Source: an uncultured Peptococcaceae bacterium (lineage in GTDB: Bacteria; Bacillota; Desulfotomaculia; Desulfotomaculales; Desulfallaceae). From it: DNA of 7,137 nt. The stretch is taken from contig CAJYBN010000145.1 of NCBI GenBank assembly GCA_913064925.1, forward strand, positions 1 to 7,137, given 5' to 3'. Both the position numbers and the translations under genes were made by a program. Positions 6,525 to 7,137 of this stretch are shown one piece after another (the stretch's first letter is position 1; each line of letters begins with the position of its first letter). The notes under the pieces are model-generated. The model worked only from the letters and a program-made list of their open reading frames with translations, did no database searches and was not told the origin of the DNA.

Positions 6525-7137
6525 TTACAGTTTGTTTTTCTTAAGCCACCTGTACAGTGTAGCAAGACTTACGCCAAGGTGCCGGGCTAATTCCTTTTTT
6601 CCCTGAGTAGTTTTGCCAAAGCGGCTTAAAAGCTGCACCAGTTCATCTCGATCGGGTTTATTGGCATTGACCTTTACCGCTGCCGGCTTGGATTGCCGGT
6701 GGTGGGCGGGGCGAATCTGGTGCGGCAGGCTTTCCACGGTTATTTCATCTTGATCGTCGATACTGATGCTGTACTCAACTACGTTTTCCAGTTCCCGAAC
6801 ATTGCCGGGCCAGGAATATGATTTTAACAGTTCCAGGGCTTCGTGAGAAATAGATTTAAATTTTTTATTGAGCAAAATGCAGTATTTTTTTATGTAGTAG
6901 TATAGCAACAGCTCAATATCCCCGGGCCTTTCCCTTAATGGCGGAATAGTAATCGGGATAACGCTGATGCGGTAAAACAAATCTTCCCTGAAACGACCCG
7001 TGGCGATTAAATCTTCAAGGTTTTGGTGGGTGGCGGCGATGATGCGGATGTCGGAGTGGCGGTTTTCGTTCGAGCCCACGGGCTTGAACTCGCCTTCCTG
7101 CAGGAAGCGCAGCATTTTCACTTGGAGGGAGGGGGAA
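6525..7137 (-). CDS. Sigma-54-dependent transcriptional activator, C-terminal part (partial)
   Basis: The frame is open to the right edge, so the gene's 5' part, including any sensor domain, the Walker motifs and GAFTGA loop, is outside the window. About 203 residues are visible, starting SPSLQVKMLRFLQEGEFKPVG, typical AAA+ sigma-54 interaction-domain sequence. Following V1 at 7121, these are seen: RIIAATHQNL 26-35 (sensor I region), FREDLFYRISVIP 44-56 with the arginine-finger region, and SWPGNVREL 103-111 (sensor II). A variable linker 135-158 follows, then a Fis-type helix-turn-helix ending the protein (KKELARHLGVSLATLYRWLKK). It is the probable activator of the downstream DUF917 and HyuA-like genes. 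The signal it senses cannot be inferred because the sensor domain is missing. Confidence 0.95.
   Translation of the reverse strand, partial: SPSLQVKMLRFLQEGEFKPVGSNENRHSDIRIIAATHQNLEDLIATGRFREDLFYRISVIPITIPPLRERPGDIELLLYYYIKKYCILLNKKFKSISHEALELLKSYSWPGNVRELENVVEYSISIDDQDEITVESLPHQIRPAHHRQSKPAAVKVNANKPDRDELVQLLSRFGKTTQGKKELARHLGVSLATLYRWLKKNKL
6560..6576 (-). promoter_or_regulatory. Candidate sigma-54 (-24/-12) promoter for the DUF917 operon
   Basis: The minus strand reads TGGCGTAAGTCTTGCTA. It matches the sigma-54 consensus TGGCACGNNNNTTGCW at TGGC and TTGCT with exactly 10 nt between the GG and GC elements. Transcription would start near 6550, about 63 nt before the DUF917 ATG at 6487. It lies within codons for LGVSLA of the activator's helix-turn-helix, so coincidence is possible, but a sigma-54 activator is encoded immediately upstream. 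Confidence 0.55.
6683..6699. repeat. Inverted repeat CCGGC-N7-GCCGG, candidate activator site
   Basis: Perfect 5-bp arms at 6683-6687 and 6695-6699 surround a 7-bp centre. The dyad is centred about 140 bp upstream of the predicted sigma-54 start near 6550, a usual distance for enhancer-type binding sites. It lies in the codons for the variable linker between the AAA+ and DNA-binding domains. Short arms make this a tentative call. Confidence 0.25.

Overview
The window holds two convergent gene blocks. The plus-strand block (1-3981) is the end of an anaerobic-type thiamine biosynthesis operon: 3' end of thiG, thiH, thiE, a short-form thiC, and a ThiD2-type HMP-phosphate kinase whose frame runs on into a DsrE-family domain. 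The minus-strand block, read from the right edge, is a sigma-54-dependent activator (5' part outside the window), a DUF917 / S-methyl-thiohydantoin-desulfurase-family gene, and a HyuA-like (hydantoinase/oxoprolinase) gene. The blocks meet tail to tail at 3982-4028, where no convincing terminator was seen.

The host is most likely an anaerobic Firmicute, probably a Peptococcaceae-type Clostridium (Desulfotomaculum/Pelotomaculum-like). This is an inference from radical-SAM ThiH, the short ThiC, ThiD2, strong AAGGAGG-type ribosome sites, and a bacterial enhancer-binding protein beside a hydantoinase-type operon. No sequence search was possible.

The thi block supplies most of the pathway. ThiG and ThiH form the thiazole, ThiC makes HMP-P from aminoimidazole ribotide, ThiD2 would phosphorylate it to HMP-PP, and ThiE joins the halves. 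Genes are 1-19 nt apart, so co-transcription and translational coupling are likely. The promoter, any TPP riboswitch, and probably thiS lie to the left of the window. The last gene is unusual: an AT-rich, spacer-like stretch carrying a strong internal ribosome site plus GTG lies exactly at the ThiD2/DsrE joint, all in one open frame.

The minus block looks like a self-contained sigma-54 module. A well-spaced -24/-12 sequence lies within the last codons of the activator, about 74-90 nt ahead of the DUF917 start, with a small inverted repeat about 115 bp further upstream. The HyuA-like protein keeps the fold's recognisable middle and C-terminal segments but has lost the glycine/aspartate nucleotide-binding motifs, so it is probably a pseudoenzyme or subunit partner of the DUF917 protein. 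This block is much more AT-rich than the thi block (sampled 60-base lines of 23-33% versus about 60-70% GC), and GC rises again inside the activator gene near the right edge.
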